The notes: generated by a model from the sequence alone, not told the origin. A stretch of DNA of 64,000 bases from Sva-07 sp963752815 (GCA_963752815.1 CAVVZI010000015.1:1178001-1242000); one strand, 5' to 3'; counted from the first letter of the stretch, positions 9,151 through 17,520 are shown. Made by a program: numbers and translations.

Positions 9151-9178
9151 TACGTATCTGTACCCGTACAGCTACGTA
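9151..9178. promoter_or_regulatory. Near-perfect inverted repeat upstream of multicopper oxidase
   Basis: Two 13-base arms, TACGTATCTGTAC (9151-9163) and GTACAGCTACGTA (9166-9178), flank a 2-base centre with one mismatched pair. The element begins 10 bases upstream of the oxidase ATG and covers the DUF2182 stop codon. Its position and symmetry suggest an operator for a dimeric regulator, or an intra-operon processing site. No regulator gene is adjacent. Confidence 0.5.
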
Positions 9179-9999
9179 GCGGGCCGCTGGATCGGCAACG
9201 CGAAATCGGCTGCCATCGGCTCGTCCATGTTCGTCTGCGTCATGTCGCCGCTGTCGATCAACCCCGGCGCGAGATCGGCGTCGATCGCGATCGCCAGCGC
9301 GTACACGAGGGCCGCGACGCCGATGACCTTGGCGAGCCCTTCCCCGTGACGCCATTGCTTCTCGAGCGTGATCAGGAGTGCCAACACCACCATCGCCGGC
9401 ACGTTCATCATCCCGACCGCGAGCAGAGCGAGCATCATCGCCCAGCAGCAGCCCACGCACACCAGGCCGTGATGGGCGCCGGCGCGGAGATGTCGTGTCC
9501 TCCCGCGGTACGACGCGTAGTGCAGCAGGTGCGAGATCGGGCTCCGGCAGTGCCGGAGACACCATCGCTTGAGTGGCGTCAGTTGGTAGACGCCACACAC
9601 GACGAACGCGCCGACGGCAACCGCGTGGGCGGCTCCGGGGGATTCATCCGCCAACCGGCCGAACAGCGACGTGAGGCCGTAGGCGGCCACTCCCGTCGCC
9701 GCCCAGATCAGGATGTAGCCGCCGCCGAACGCCGTCAGGGCGCCGGGCGCGCCGCGCACCGACCGTGCGTACAGCGACACCAAGGGGGAGACCGCGGGCA
9801 ACATCATCGCCGCCATCATCAGCGTCCACATCACGATGAACTCGACGGGGCCGAGGCCCATCGTCCCGGCCCCGAGTGACATGTCGAGCGCGGTGATCCA
9901 CGCGATCGTGGCGACCCACGCCACGCCCGCGAGCACCAGCAAGGCGACGGTCGAGTTCGCCGCTCGGCGACGCTCGGGAGCGCCGACGGTGGTCGTCAT
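9172..9999 (-). CDS. DUF2182 integral membrane protein
   Basis: A 275-residue protein with about six to seven membrane helices. It has the DUF2182 (PF09948) hallmarks WTLMMAAMMLPAVSP near residue 60, a soluble loop with LKRWCLRHCRSPIS around 150, and GLVCVGCCWAMM near 185. The conserved methionines and cysteines suggest metal binding in the membrane; the family has been described only as a predicted metal-binding integral membrane protein. It starts 4 bases after the DUF1326 stop, a pairing I believe recurs in bacteria. Transport or maturation of a metal for the neighbouring oxidase is an inference. Confidence 0.85.
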   Translation of the reverse strand: MTTTVGAPERRRAANSTVALLVLAGVAWVATIAWITALDMSLGAGTMGLGPVEFIVMWTLMMAAMMLPAVSPLVSLYARSVRGAPGALTAFGGGYILIWAATGVAAYGLTSLFGRLADESPGAAHAVAVGAFVVCGVYQLTPLKRWCLRHCRSPISHLLHYASYRGRTRHLRAGAHHGLVCVGCCWAMMLALLAVGMMNVPAMVVLALLITLEKQWRHGEGLAKVIGVAALVYALAIAIDADLAPGLIDSGDMTQTNMDEPMAADFALPIQRPAT

Positions 10000-10003
10000 C
10001 GGG

Positions 10004-10609
10004 TCAGGCGGCCCAGTTGAACGGCGCGGTGAACCCGCTGCGGGACTCGCCCGAGAACTCGATTCCGAACAATGACGAGCGAACCGCCGGTGATGGCGTG
10101 ATCGTCAGCGTCGGTCCGGCGGGATGGGCGGTGATGCCCGTCATCGTGACCGGCCCGTCGGCCTCCGGGCCGAGCACGACCGAACCCCCGAGATTCGTTT
10201 CGCCCCCGACTGTCAACGTCCACCCGTCGCTGGTCGATTCGAGTTCGATGTCGGCCCGCTCGGCCCCGAGAAACTCGCCGATCAACGGCGCGAGGCCTGC
10301 CATCGGGCCGCCCAGTGCTCCGGTGAAGACGCTGGTCAAACGTTCCATCTGGTCGTCGCTCGTGTCGGCGTCGAACACGAGGCCCGCACGCCAGTTGCCC
10401 TCGACCATCAGCTTCGGCGACACCAACGACAGCACCATCGTGCGCCCCGACACATCGACGTCGTCGACATGACCGCTCTCGATGCGGAAACCGAGGTTCG
10501 CTCGGCAGTCGTCGTACGTCGCTTGTCGCGACAGATTCGACCACGTGCATGGGCAGACCGCGTCGCAATTGCAGTTCTCGACGTAGAAACCGTGCAACTC
10601 CCAAGTCAT
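10004..10609 (-). CDS. DUF1326 cysteine-motif protein
   Basis: A 201-residue protein beginning MTWELHGFYVENCNCDAVCP. The DUF1326 signature ENCNCDAVCPC spans residues 11-21 with cysteines at 13, 15, 19 and 21, plus Cys35. The rest is a beta-rich domain with no signal peptide. Function is unknown; the cysteine cluster suggests metal binding. The start at ATG 10609 places the signature at the very N-terminus as in the family. It is the first gene of the DUF1326 / DUF2182 / multicopper oxidase / membrane protein cluster. Confidence 0.85.
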   Translation of the reverse strand: MTWELHGFYVENCNCDAVCPCTWSNLSRQATYDDCRANLGFRIESGHVDDVDVSGRTMVLSLVSPKLMVEGNWRAGLVFDADTSDDQMERLTSVFTGALGGPMAGLAPLIGEFLGAERADIELESTSDGWTLTVGGETNLGGSVVLGPEADGPVTMTGITAHPAGPTLTITPSPAVRSSLFGIEFSGESRSGFTAPFNWAA

Positions 10610-10660
10610 CGCAAGCCCCCATTCCCCGAGAGATCGACGGTACGCCTCCGATCCCAGTGT

Positions 10661-10675
10661 TACAAGAGTGTTGTA
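10661..10675. promoter_or_regulatory. Inverted repeat TACAA-N5-TTGTA upstream of DUF1326 gene
   Basis: A perfect 5-5-5 inverted repeat (TACAAGAGTGTTGTA) centred about 58 bases upstream of the DUF1326 ATG, within the only intergenic space ahead of the metal-related cluster. The layout resembles a small operator. On the other side it sits 10 bases ahead of a possible small plus-strand gene, so it could serve a divergent promoter. Confidence 0.4.
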
Positions 10676-10684
10676 GAGCGATTC

Positions 10685-10828
10685 ATGTATCGCGACGCGC
10701 GCGACGTCGCCGCCTACGCAGCGATGGACCGGCTCACGACCTGGTACACGTATCCGCACGTCTGGCACCTCGACCAGCACGGTCGCACCCGCCGGGTGCG
10801 AGCGGGATTAGGCATCGACCTGCTCTGA
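10685..10828 (+). CDS. Possible small hypothetical protein (47 aa)
   Basis: A short frame, ATG 10685 to TGA 10828, encodes a 47-residue peptide starting MYRDARDVAAYAAMDR and ending RAGLGIDLL. Most codons end in G or C, as in real genes here, and the composition (WYTYPHVWHLD) is not the arginine/proline-rich kind typical of shadow frames. Against it: no clear ribosome site, and the last 21 bases overlap the convergent HTH-nucleotidyltransferase gene. I recognise no family. Confidence 0.35.
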   Translation: MYRDARDVAAYAAMDRLTTWYTYPHVWHLDQHGRTRRVRAGLGIDLL

Positions 10829-11431
10829 GAAGGCGGCGAATGGGGCGCCGTAGATGACGACTCCTTCGCGCTGGATGTTCTGCCACAGTTCCGATCGGCT
10901 CCGCAGCTTCCAAGAAGCTTCTGATGCCGAGACGTGAAGCAGCTCGACGGTGTTCCCGGTGACGGAATGCACTCGTCGGCGCCAAGTGTCCAGCGACTCC
11001 GACCAGCGTTCATCGTCCTCGTCGACCGTGTCGTCACGAATCACCACGAGATCGATGTCGCTGTCCCGATCGGCTTCGCCACGGGCGAACGAACCGAACA
11101 CCACCACACTCGCCGGCGGCGGGTCGATGCTCGACGCCGCTTCACCGATCTCGCGGATCGCGATCGCTCGAGCATTGGTGAGTGCCAAGATTGCCTGTGC
11201 CGCCACGTGCTCATGGACGAGTCGGAACTGTGATGACGGCGGTACTTCGCGTCGCTCGACGAGACCGAGATCGACAAGGCCGGGCATTACACGTGATGCT
11301 TGGGCCACGCTCACGTCGGCGAGGCGGGCCAACGTACGCAGACTCAACTCGGCCGTGGTTTCGCTGAGCACGGCCAGCACGCGACCCTGGACGCCCGGGA
11401 TGACCGACCGCACGGGGTGCACGAAGTCCAC
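10808..11431 (-). CDS. Winged-helix / nucleotidyltransferase-domain protein
   Basis: About 207 residues from the GTG at 11431. An N-terminal winged-helix segment (ELSLRTLARLADVSVAQASR) is followed by a minimal nucleotidyltransferase domain with GSFARGEADRDSDIDLVVI near residue 115, the G-S-x10-D-x-D pattern that binds Mg-NTP. Such fused proteins resemble the antitoxin-like MNT proteins, but no HEPN partner is next to it, so a regulatory or modification role is equally possible. The ATG at 11491 would add 20 hydrophobic, AT-rich residues; VDFVHPVRSVIPGVQG looks like the natural start. Confidence 0.75.
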   Translation of the reverse strand: MDFVHPVRSVIPGVQGRVLAVLSETTAELSLRTLARLADVSVAQASRVMPGLVDLGLVERREVPPSSQFRLVHEHVAAQAILALTNARAIAIREIGEAASSIDPPPASVVVFGSFARGEADRDSDIDLVVIRDDTVDEDDERWSESLDTWRRRVHSVTGNTVELLHVSASEASWKLRSRSELWQNIQREGVVIYGAPFAAFSEQVDA

Positions 11432-11509
11432 GTGTGAACTGTACGCAACATCGATCACAAATGAAACAGATGTTGTGAAAATGATGGACACATCAAGGAT
11501 CGCTGGCGG

Positions 11510-12046
11510 TCAGGGCGAGTGTCGACCCGGGATGGCCAGGCGGTAGAGATTGTCGAGGAAGCCGTCGACGGTGGCCTGCTTCCAGAACGAGAAGCCGAGC
11601 TTTCGTGCCACGTTCTGCGACGCCGTGTTGGCGGGATCGATCATCGCGAGAATCTCACCGCTGAACGATGCTGCTGCCCGTTCGAGGACGAGTCGACTGG
11701 CCTCGGTCGCGTACCCCTTGCCGCGGGCCTCGGGAATCAACCGGTATCCGAACTCGAGACGCTGCTCGCCCTCGAACTCGAACCAGTTCACTCCGGCATA
11801 ACCGATGATCTCGCCGGTGATCCGGTCGATCACCGGCTGTTTGGCGTACGGCATCTCGGCGGCCCGGACGAGCATCTCGTCGAAGCGGCGGTGCGCGGCG
11901 TCGGCGTCCAGAACGCCACCCGAGAACACCATGAAGTCGACGTCGCAGAACAGGGCAACGAAACGGTCCCTGTCCCGTTCGGTCGGGAGACGGATCTCGA
12001 GACGTGGGTCCGTGTTGGACCGAGCTGATCGTTCCTGCGAACTCAC
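11510..12046 (-). CDS. GNAT-family N-acetyltransferase (RimJ/RimL-like)
   Basis: A 178-residue acetyltransferase. IRLPTERDRDRFVALF opens the fold, YAGVNWFEFEGEQRLEFGYR is the central beta strand pair, and LIPEARGKGYATEASRLVL carries the acetyl-CoA pyrophosphate-binding Q/R-x-x-G-x-G/A motif. ENVARK-type motif is seen as SQNVARKLGF. The overall arrangement matches ribosomal-protein or small-molecule acetyltransferases of the RimJ/RimL group; substrate is unknown. It is a single gene divergent from the M28 peptidase. Confidence 0.85.
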   Translation of the reverse strand: MSSQERSARSNTDPRLEIRLPTERDRDRFVALFCDVDFMVFSGGVLDADAAHRRFDEMLVRAAEMPYAKQPVIDRITGEIIGYAGVNWFEFEGEQRLEFGYRLIPEARGKGYATEASRLVLERAAASFSGEILAMIDPANTASQNVARKLGFSFWKQATVDGFLDNLYRLAIPGRHSP

Positions 12047-12172
12047 GAGCCGATCATGGCCGTTGGCGGCAGGTCGCCGGGGGCGCGTTCACGCCATATG
12101 ACGGATCGGTTACAGTTTTCGCTCTCGGGGGTCTCAACGTCGAGGTCCCACTTGCCAAAAGGGGGTTGTGCG

Positions 12173-13654
12173 ATGACACGACGCTGGCGATGGATGGTGG
12201 TCGCGCTCGTTGGAGCGATGCTCGCCCCGGTCCCGATCGGACGGGCCGAGGCCGGCCCGGCCGCGTGCGACAACCGCAACAACAACACCGTCGACAAGCT
12301 TCTGGAGTGCGTCACCTTGGCCGGCGTCCGGGAGCACCAGCTGGCCCTCCAAAAGATCGCCGACGCCAACGGCGGCAACCGATTCTCAGGGCTCCCGGGT
12401 CACGACAGGTCCGTGGACTACGTGGTGTCGCGGCTCCGGGCCGCCGGGTACAAGCCCGTGGTCCAGCCGTTCGACTACTTCGCCTTCGTGGAACTCGGTC
12501 CGTCTGCGCTCCAGCAAACGGCGCCGGGCACGGTGACCTACGTCCAGGGCGTCGACTTCGGTGTGATCGACCAGTCCGATCCGGGCGACGTCACAGCCGC
12601 CGTCACCGCCGTGGATCTGCAACTCGGCATCGGCAACACGTCGACCAGTGGCTGCGAGCCTGCGGACTTCGCCGGCTTCCCGGCCGGGAACATCGCCCTG
12701 CTCCAGCGTGGAACGTGCACGTTCGAGCTGAAGGCCGAGAATGCCGCCGCGGCCGGAGCCACGGGCATCGTGATCTTCAACCAGGGCAACACCGCCGGTG
12801 CCGACCGCCAGGGAATCCCCGCGGTCACCCTCACGGCCAACAACACCAGCGGCATCCCGGTGCTCGGCACCACCTACGCGCTGGGCGTGACACTGGCGAA
12901 CACGCCCGCGCTGCGGATGCGGGTGTTCGCCAACACGGTGCGTGAGACCAAGACCACGTTCAACGTGCTCGCCGAGACGTCGTCGGGCAATGCCGACAAC
13001 GTGGTGATGGTCGGCGCGCACCTCGACTCCGTCGGAGCGGGGCCGGGCATCAACGACAACGGTTCGGGGAGCGCCGCCATCCTCGACGTGGCGGAGGCGA
13101 TGCAGAAGGTGAAGCCGAACAACAAGGTCCGCTTCGCCTGGTGGGGCGCGGAGGAGTCGGGCCTGGTCGGCTCGACGTTCTACGTCAACAGCCTCCCGGC
13201 CGCCGAGCAGGCCAAGATCGCCCTGTACCTGAACTTCGACATGGTCGGCTCACCGAACTACGTCCGGTTCGTGTACGACGGCAGCGGCGACGTCGGGCCG
13301 GCCGGGCCCGCTGGTTCGGCGGCGATCGAGGACTTCTTCAACGGCTTCTACGCCGCCCGGGGTCTGGCCTTCGAGCCGACCGCGTTCGACGGCCGGTCCG
13401 ACTACGGACCGTTCATCGCGGCCGGGGTCGACATCCCCGCCGGCGGGCTCTTCACCGGAGCCGAGGGCGTCAAGACGGCGGCTCAGGCCGCGGTCTACGG
13501 GGGCACGGCAGGCCAGCCGTACGACCCGTGCTACCACCAGGCGTGCGACACGTTCGCCAACAACAACGACGCCGTGCTCGACCTCAACTCCGACGCCATC
13601 GCCGCGGCAACCCTGACGTACGCCATGAGCACGCAGACCGTCAACGGGACTTAG
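12173..13654 (+). CDS. Secreted M28-family zinc aminopeptidase with PA domain
   Basis: A 493-residue exported peptidase. The N-terminal hydrophobic segment ending in GRAEA is a signal peptide. A protease-associated (PA) domain follows, including LLQRGTCTFELKAENAAAAG and TGIVIFNQGN. The M28 core contains the zinc ligands and catalytic residues in GAHLDSVGAGPGINDNGSGS, FAWWGAEESGLVGS, NFDMVGSPN and FDGRSDYGPF. The closest familiar type is the Streptomyces griseus aminopeptidase group. ATG 12173 follows an AGGGGGT ribosome site. The cysteine pair near the C-terminus (DPCYHQACD) probably forms a disulfide. It should release amino acids from extracellular peptides. Confidence 0.93.
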   Translation: MTRRWRWMVVALVGAMLAPVPIGRAEAGPAACDNRNNNTVDKLLECVTLAGVREHQLALQKIADANGGNRFSGLPGHDRSVDYVVSRLRAAGYKPVVQPFDYFAFVELGPSALQQTAPGTVTYVQGVDFGVIDQSDPGDVTAAVTAVDLQLGIGNTSTSGCEPADFAGFPAGNIALLQRGTCTFELKAENAAAAGATGIVIFNQGNTAGADRQGIPAVTLTANNTSGIPVLGTTYALGVTLANTPALRMRVFANTVRETKTTFNVLAETSSGNADNVVMVGAHLDSVGAGPGINDNGSGSAAILDVAEAMQKVKPNNKVRFAWWGAEESGLVGSTFYVNSLPAAEQAKIALYLNFDMVGSPNYVRFVYDGSGDVGPAGPAGSAAIEDFFNGFYAARGLAFEPTAFDGRSDYGPFIAAGVDIPAGGLFTGAEGVKTAAQAAVYGGTAGQPYDPCYHQACDTFANNNDAVLDLNSDAIAAATLTYAMSTQTVNGT

Positions 13655-13679
13655 CGCACACTCGAGTCCGAACGTCGTT

Positions 13680-14780
13680 TCACGAACTCTGAGGGAGCCG
13701 CCGTTGGCGGGCGCCCAGCGATCGGTTGACTACCTGCCACCACAGCAGGACTCCGGCTGCGCCGACGACCACGAGCGTCGCAACGGCTCCTCGATGGTCG
13801 GCGGCATCATCGGCCGCTACAGCGACGCACGCGACCGCGACGAGCACCCACGCCACGCCCGCGGCCCAGATCGCGAGCCGCTCGACCTTGGTCAACTCCG
13901 GATCGTTCGCGGCCGCCGAACTCGTCGCGCCTTCCGCTCGAAGCAGCTGGTCGAGCCACCGCACCGGTGCCGTGACCACGGCGACGAGCGAGGGCGCCCA
14001 CAGCGCGGTGATGCACACCAACCACAGTTCCTCGGTCGGACCGATCGTCGGGGAATCCTCCAGGACGGCCGCCGCGGCGAACACGGCCAGAGCTGTCGTG
14101 AGGAAGGCGAGCAGCGCCTTCACGTACCGCAGGACGATGACCTGCAACCGCAGGATGTGCCGTGCCATGCCGTGTTCGATCTTGGCCACCTCGTCGATCA
14201 GGGTCCGCTCGCGCGACGCGGCCAACTCGAACAGGCCCCGCGCCCGCCCGACATCGCCCTCGGTTTCGGTACGGCCAAGGCCCCCGTAGGCGTCGAGCTG
14301 CTGATCGATCCGTGACCGGGCGAGATCGTTCGACGGAACCAGCAGGTCGATGTTCGCCGCGCTGCTTCTCACCGCGGCAAGGTCCTCTCGCGCCGCTGCA
14401 CCGAGTTCATCGGAGGGGAGTCGAATGCCCGTCAACGTGAACCGGGGCGTGAACACGTCACGGCCATCGTGGGCCACGTGCTGCGCGTGGAAATAGAACA
14501 ACGTGAGATCGCGCAGTACCAGCCACAGCGCCGCGAAGGGCAACGCCAACAACGCGATCATCGCCGCGAGCAGACAGCCGTGCGCCAGGTCACGGTCGCT
14601 CGACACCAACGCGCCGATCACCGAGACGATCGAATCGCGGGCGATCGCCGGCAGCAGCACCATCAGGCCCGCACCGGACAACAATGCCGTCGCGACACGG
14701 TGGACCGTCGACAGTCGAACCTCGGAACGTTGGAGATACGCACGAATTGCTGCTCGTTCGTCAGAGTCAAGCGGAACCAC
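13680..14780 (-). CDS. Membrane protein of unknown function
   Basis: About 366 residues from the GTG at 14780. Two N-terminal hydrophobic segments (GAGLMVLLPAIARDSIVSVIG; AAMIALLALPFAALWLVLRD) precede a soluble middle with FTPRFTLTGIRLPSDELG. Four more helices form the C-terminal half (including LLAFLTTALAVFAAAAVLED and VATLVVVGAAGVLLWWQVV). No family is recognised. The frame runs on upstream to 14981, but that part overlaps the start of the DGPF gene and looks non-coding. It converges with the peptidase gene, whose stop is 25 bases away. Confidence 0.65.
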   Translation of the reverse strand: MVPLDSDERAAIRAYLQRSEVRLSTVHRVATALLSGAGLMVLLPAIARDSIVSVIGALVSSDRDLAHGCLLAAMIALLALPFAALWLVLRDLTLFYFHAQHVAHDGRDVFTPRFTLTGIRLPSDELGAAAREDLAAVRSSAANIDLLVPSNDLARSRIDQQLDAYGGLGRTETEGDVGRARGLFELAASRERTLIDEVAKIEHGMARHILRLQVIVLRYVKALLAFLTTALAVFAAAAVLEDSPTIGPTEELWLVCITALWAPSLVAVVTAPVRWLDQLLRAEGATSSAAANDPELTKVERLAIWAAGVAWVLVAVACVAVAADDAADHRGAVATLVVVGAAGVLLWWQVVNRSLGARQRRLPQSS

Positions 14781-14958
14781 GTGCCGAGTCTGCTCAACCG
14801 ATCCGGCCGTCGCGTGGATGGACAGTCGTGGCGCTGCGCTAGGACACCAAGTTGGCGGCAAACGTCGTGCCGGCAGGATGTCGAGAACGGTCGGTTGACT
14901 CCGTCCCAGGGGTGAGCGCGGCAACAATGGACCGCCCATCACCAAGGAGAATCGAACC

Positions 14959-15366
14959 ATGGCGAAGTACCTGCTCCTCAAGCATTATCGAGGCGCCCCG
15001 AGCGCCGTCAACGACGTGCCGATGGACCAATGGACACCGGACGAGGTGGACGCGCACATCCAGTTCATGAACGATTTCGCCGCCCGGCTCGAGGGAACCG
15101 GCGAGTACGTCGACGGTCAGGCGTTGTCCCCGGAAGGGATGTGGGTCCGTTCCGACGGCAGCGGTAAGCCACCGGTGACCGACGGCCCGTTCGCCGAGAC
15201 GAAGGATCTGATCGCGGGCTGGATGGTCATCGACGTCGACAGCAAGGAACGAGCGATCGAGCTCGCCGGCCAACTCTCGTCCGCGCCTGGTGCGGGCGGC
15301 GAACCGATCCACGAATGGCTCGAGGTCCGACCGTTCCTCGAGTACGCACCGACCGTCACCGAGTGA
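14959..15366 (+). CDS. YCII/DGPF-domain protein
   Basis: A 135-residue YCII-related protein. It carries the family-defining DGPFAETKDLIAGWMVID at about residues 75-92 and a MAKYLLLKHYRG beginning. DGPF proteins are routinely encoded beside ECF42-type sigma factors; their biochemical role is unclear. An AAGGAGA ribosome site (14943-14949) precedes ATG 14959. Its TGA overlaps an alternative GTG for the sigma factor, so the pair is certainly one operon. Confidence 0.92.
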   Translation: MAKYLLLKHYRGAPSAVNDVPMDQWTPDEVDAHIQFMNDFAARLEGTGEYVDGQALSPEGMWVRSDGSGKPPVTDGPFAETKDLIAGWMVIDVDSKERAIELAGQLSSAPGAGGEPIHEWLEVRPFLEYAPTVTE

Positions 15367-15377
15367 GGCGGATCGAC

Positions 15378-16553
15378 GTGAGCGATACAGCTGACGTCGA
15401 TGCATCCCTTCTGCGTGCGTTGGCACCGGAGGTCCTGAACGTCCTCGTCCGTCGCGGCGCCGATTTCGCGACGGCCGAGGACGCCGTCCAGGAGGCGATC
15501 GTCAAAGCGCTGAAGGCCTGGCCGAACGACCCGCCCCGTGATCCGAAGGGATGGTTGATCACGGTGGCCTGGCACGCGTTCGTCGACCTCGCCCGCTCGG
15601 AATCCGCCCGACGAGGCCGCGAGCTGCGCGTCGACGCGCAGCCACCGGCGGGCGAGGTGCCGAGCGTCGATGACACGCTCCGCCTGTACTTCCTGTGCGC
15701 CCATCCGGCGCTCAGCCCAGCGTCGGCGGTGGCCCTGACCCTGCGTGCCGTCGGCGGGTTGACCACCGCTCAGATCGCGCAGGCGTACCTCGTGCCCGAG
15801 GCGACGATGGCGCAGCGCATCAGCCGGGCCAAGCGCACGGTGAGCGCCCTCGACCTCGACCAGCCAGGCGACCTGGCGACGGTGATGCACGTGCTCTACC
15901 TGGTGTTCAACGAGGGCTACTCGGGCGACGTCGACCTCGCCGCCGAGGCGATCCGCCTCACCCGGCAGCTCGCCACGATGAGCGACGACCCGGAGGTCGC
16001 CGGTCTGCTCGCCCTGATGCTCCTGCACCACGCGCGCCGGTCTGCTCGGACACGACCGGACGGGACCCTGGTGACGTTGGCCGAACAGGATCGCCGTCGT
16101 TGGGACGAGACGCTGATCTCCGAGGGGGTCGTCCTGCTGCAGGCGGTCCTGGCGCGCGATCGGCTCGGCCCCTATCAGGCACAAGCTGCGATCGCCGCCC
16201 TCCACGCCGACGCCCGACGGGTGGAGGAGACCGACTGGGTGCAGATCGTCGGTTGGTACGACGAGTTGCTCCGGCTCGCCGATTCACCGGTCGTCCGGCT
16301 CAACCGGGCGGTCGCGGTCGGCGAGGCCGACGGAGCCCCCTCGGGACTCGCGGCATTGGCCGAGGTTCCGGCCGACTTCCCGCGACGCAGCGCCGTGGCC
16401 GCGCACCTCCACGAGCGCAACGGTGATCTGCGCACCGCGGCACGCCTGTACGCCGAAGCCGCCCGTGACTCACCGAGCGAGCAGGAGCGCGCCCACCAGA
16501 CACGCCAGGCCGCCCGCGTCAACCAACTTCTGCGCGAGGAGACCATCGGGTGA
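15378..16553 (+). CDS. ECF42-type sigma factor with C-terminal TPR-like extension
   Basis: A 391-residue sigma factor, far longer than ordinary ECF sigmas. Region 2 is FATAEDAVQEAIVKALKAW and the region 4 helix-turn-helix includes GLTTAQIAQAYLVPEATMAQ followed by RISRAKR. The C-terminal half (from about residue 190) is alpha-helical and contains YLVFNEGY, GLLALMLLHHARR and repeated helix pairs, as in the TPR-like extension of ECF42 sigmas. No anti-sigma gene is visible; in ECF42 the extension is thought to control activity. GTG 15378 follows GAGGCGG; GTG 15363, overlapping the upstream stop, is an alternative. Confidence 0.92.
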   Translation: MSDTADVDASLLRALAPEVLNVLVRRGADFATAEDAVQEAIVKALKAWPNDPPRDPKGWLITVAWHAFVDLARSESARRGRELRVDAQPPAGEVPSVDDTLRLYFLCAHPALSPASAVALTLRAVGGLTTAQIAQAYLVPEATMAQRISRAKRTVSALDLDQPGDLATVMHVLYLVFNEGYSGDVDLAAEAIRLTRQLATMSDDPEVAGLLALMLLHHARRSARTRPDGTLVTLAEQDRRRWDETLISEGVVLLQAVLARDRLGPYQAQAAIAALHADARRVEETDWVQIVGWYDELLRLADSPVVRLNRAVAVGEADGAPSGLAALAEVPADFPRRSAVAAHLHERNGDLRTAARLYAEAARDSPSEQERAHQTRQAARVNQLLREETIG

Positions 16554-16602
16554 CCAGCCAATTCTGTCCGGGTTGACAATCGTTGTCGTACGCTCGGCGG
16601 TC

Positions 16603-17520
16603 ATGGCGTGGGGCACGGTCGACATCCCCGACCTCGACGGCATGACGGCGCTGGTCACGGGGTCGAACACCGGGATCGGGTTGGAGACCGCGGCGGCGCT
16701 CGCCGCGGCCGGCGCCACCACCGTGCTCGCCTGCCGCAACCTCGACAAGGCCGAGGTGGCCCGCACCGAGATCAAGCATCGGGGTGCCCGCGGCGACGTC
16801 GAGATCCTCCGCCTCGACCTCGCCAGCCAGGCCCAGATCGCCGACGCCGCGGCCGAGGTGCTCGAACGTTTCCCGAGGATCGACCGGCTGATCAACAACG
16901 CCGGTGTGATGGCCGACAAGCGCGCCGAGACCGAGGACGGTCACGAGCTCCTGCTCGGGACGAACCACCTCGGCCACTTCGCGTTCACCGGGCGGATCCT
17001 GCCGGCGATCCTCGCCGCTCCCGGCTCCCGGATCGTGACCGTCACCAGCCTCTCGCAGAAGGTCGGCCGCTTGCGGTGGGACGATCTGCATCTGGTCGAG
17101 GGCTTCAAGCCGTTCGTCGCCTACGCGCAGTCGAAGCTGGCGAACATCACGTTCGCCGTCGCGCTCCAGAAGCGGTTGGCCGCGGCCGGTGAGGACACCG
17201 GCTCGCTGGTGGCTCATCCCGGATTCGCCGAAACCGACATCCTGCGGAACCACAAACGCCAGCCGAGCCAACTCGAGCGTCGACTCTCGGTGCGGTACGT
17301 GCAGACCCCGGCCGACGCGAGTCGACCGTCGCTGCGCGCGGCGACCGACCCCACCGCGTACGGCGGTGAGTTCTACGGGCCGAGCCACCGGTTCGAGATC
17401 AGTGGTCCTCCGGTTCCGGTGCGCCCGTCACGTCGAGCGCTCGACGAGGTCGAGCAGCGGCGGCTGTGGGCCGTCTCCGTGGAGCACACCGGCGTCGAGT
17501 ACCCGCTCACCGAGCGCTGA
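16603..17520 (+). CDS. Short-chain dehydrogenase (retinol dehydrogenase-like)
   Basis: A 305-residue SDR with all classical marks: TGSNTGIG at residues 19-26, LACRNLDKA (NADP-type loop), NNAG at 98-101, the catalytic Ser149, and YAQSK with Tyr174 and Lys178. The length and the GTNHLGHFAFTG segment match the retinol/WWOX-like SDRs widespread in actinobacteria. Substrate unknown. A TTGACA lies 25 bases upstream but without a well-spaced -10 partner. The ABC exporter gene follows after 38 bases. Confidence 0.9.
   Translation: MAWGTVDIPDLDGMTALVTGSNTGIGLETAAALAAAGATTVLACRNLDKAEVARTEIKHRGARGDVEILRLDLASQAQIADAAAEVLERFPRIDRLINNAGVMADKRAETEDGHELLLGTNHLGHFAFTGRILPAILAAPGSRIVTVTSLSQKVGRLRWDDLHLVEGFKPFVAYAQSKLANITFAVALQKRLAAAGEDTGSLVAHPGFAETDILRNHKRQPSQLERRLSVRYVQTPADASRPSLRAATDPTAYGGEFYGPSHRFEISGPPVPVRPSRRALDEVEQRRLWAVSVEHTGVEYPLTER

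Noticed and set aside
12004..12945. Long alternative frames over real genes, such as this one over the M28 peptidase
   Set aside because: They are rich in Arg, Pro and Gly, show no domain, and are expected by chance in very GC-rich DNA.
16573..16594. TTGACA with a TACGCT downstream as a promoter for the SDR gene
   Set aside because: The spacing between the elements is only 10 bases, too short for a sigma-70-type promoter.
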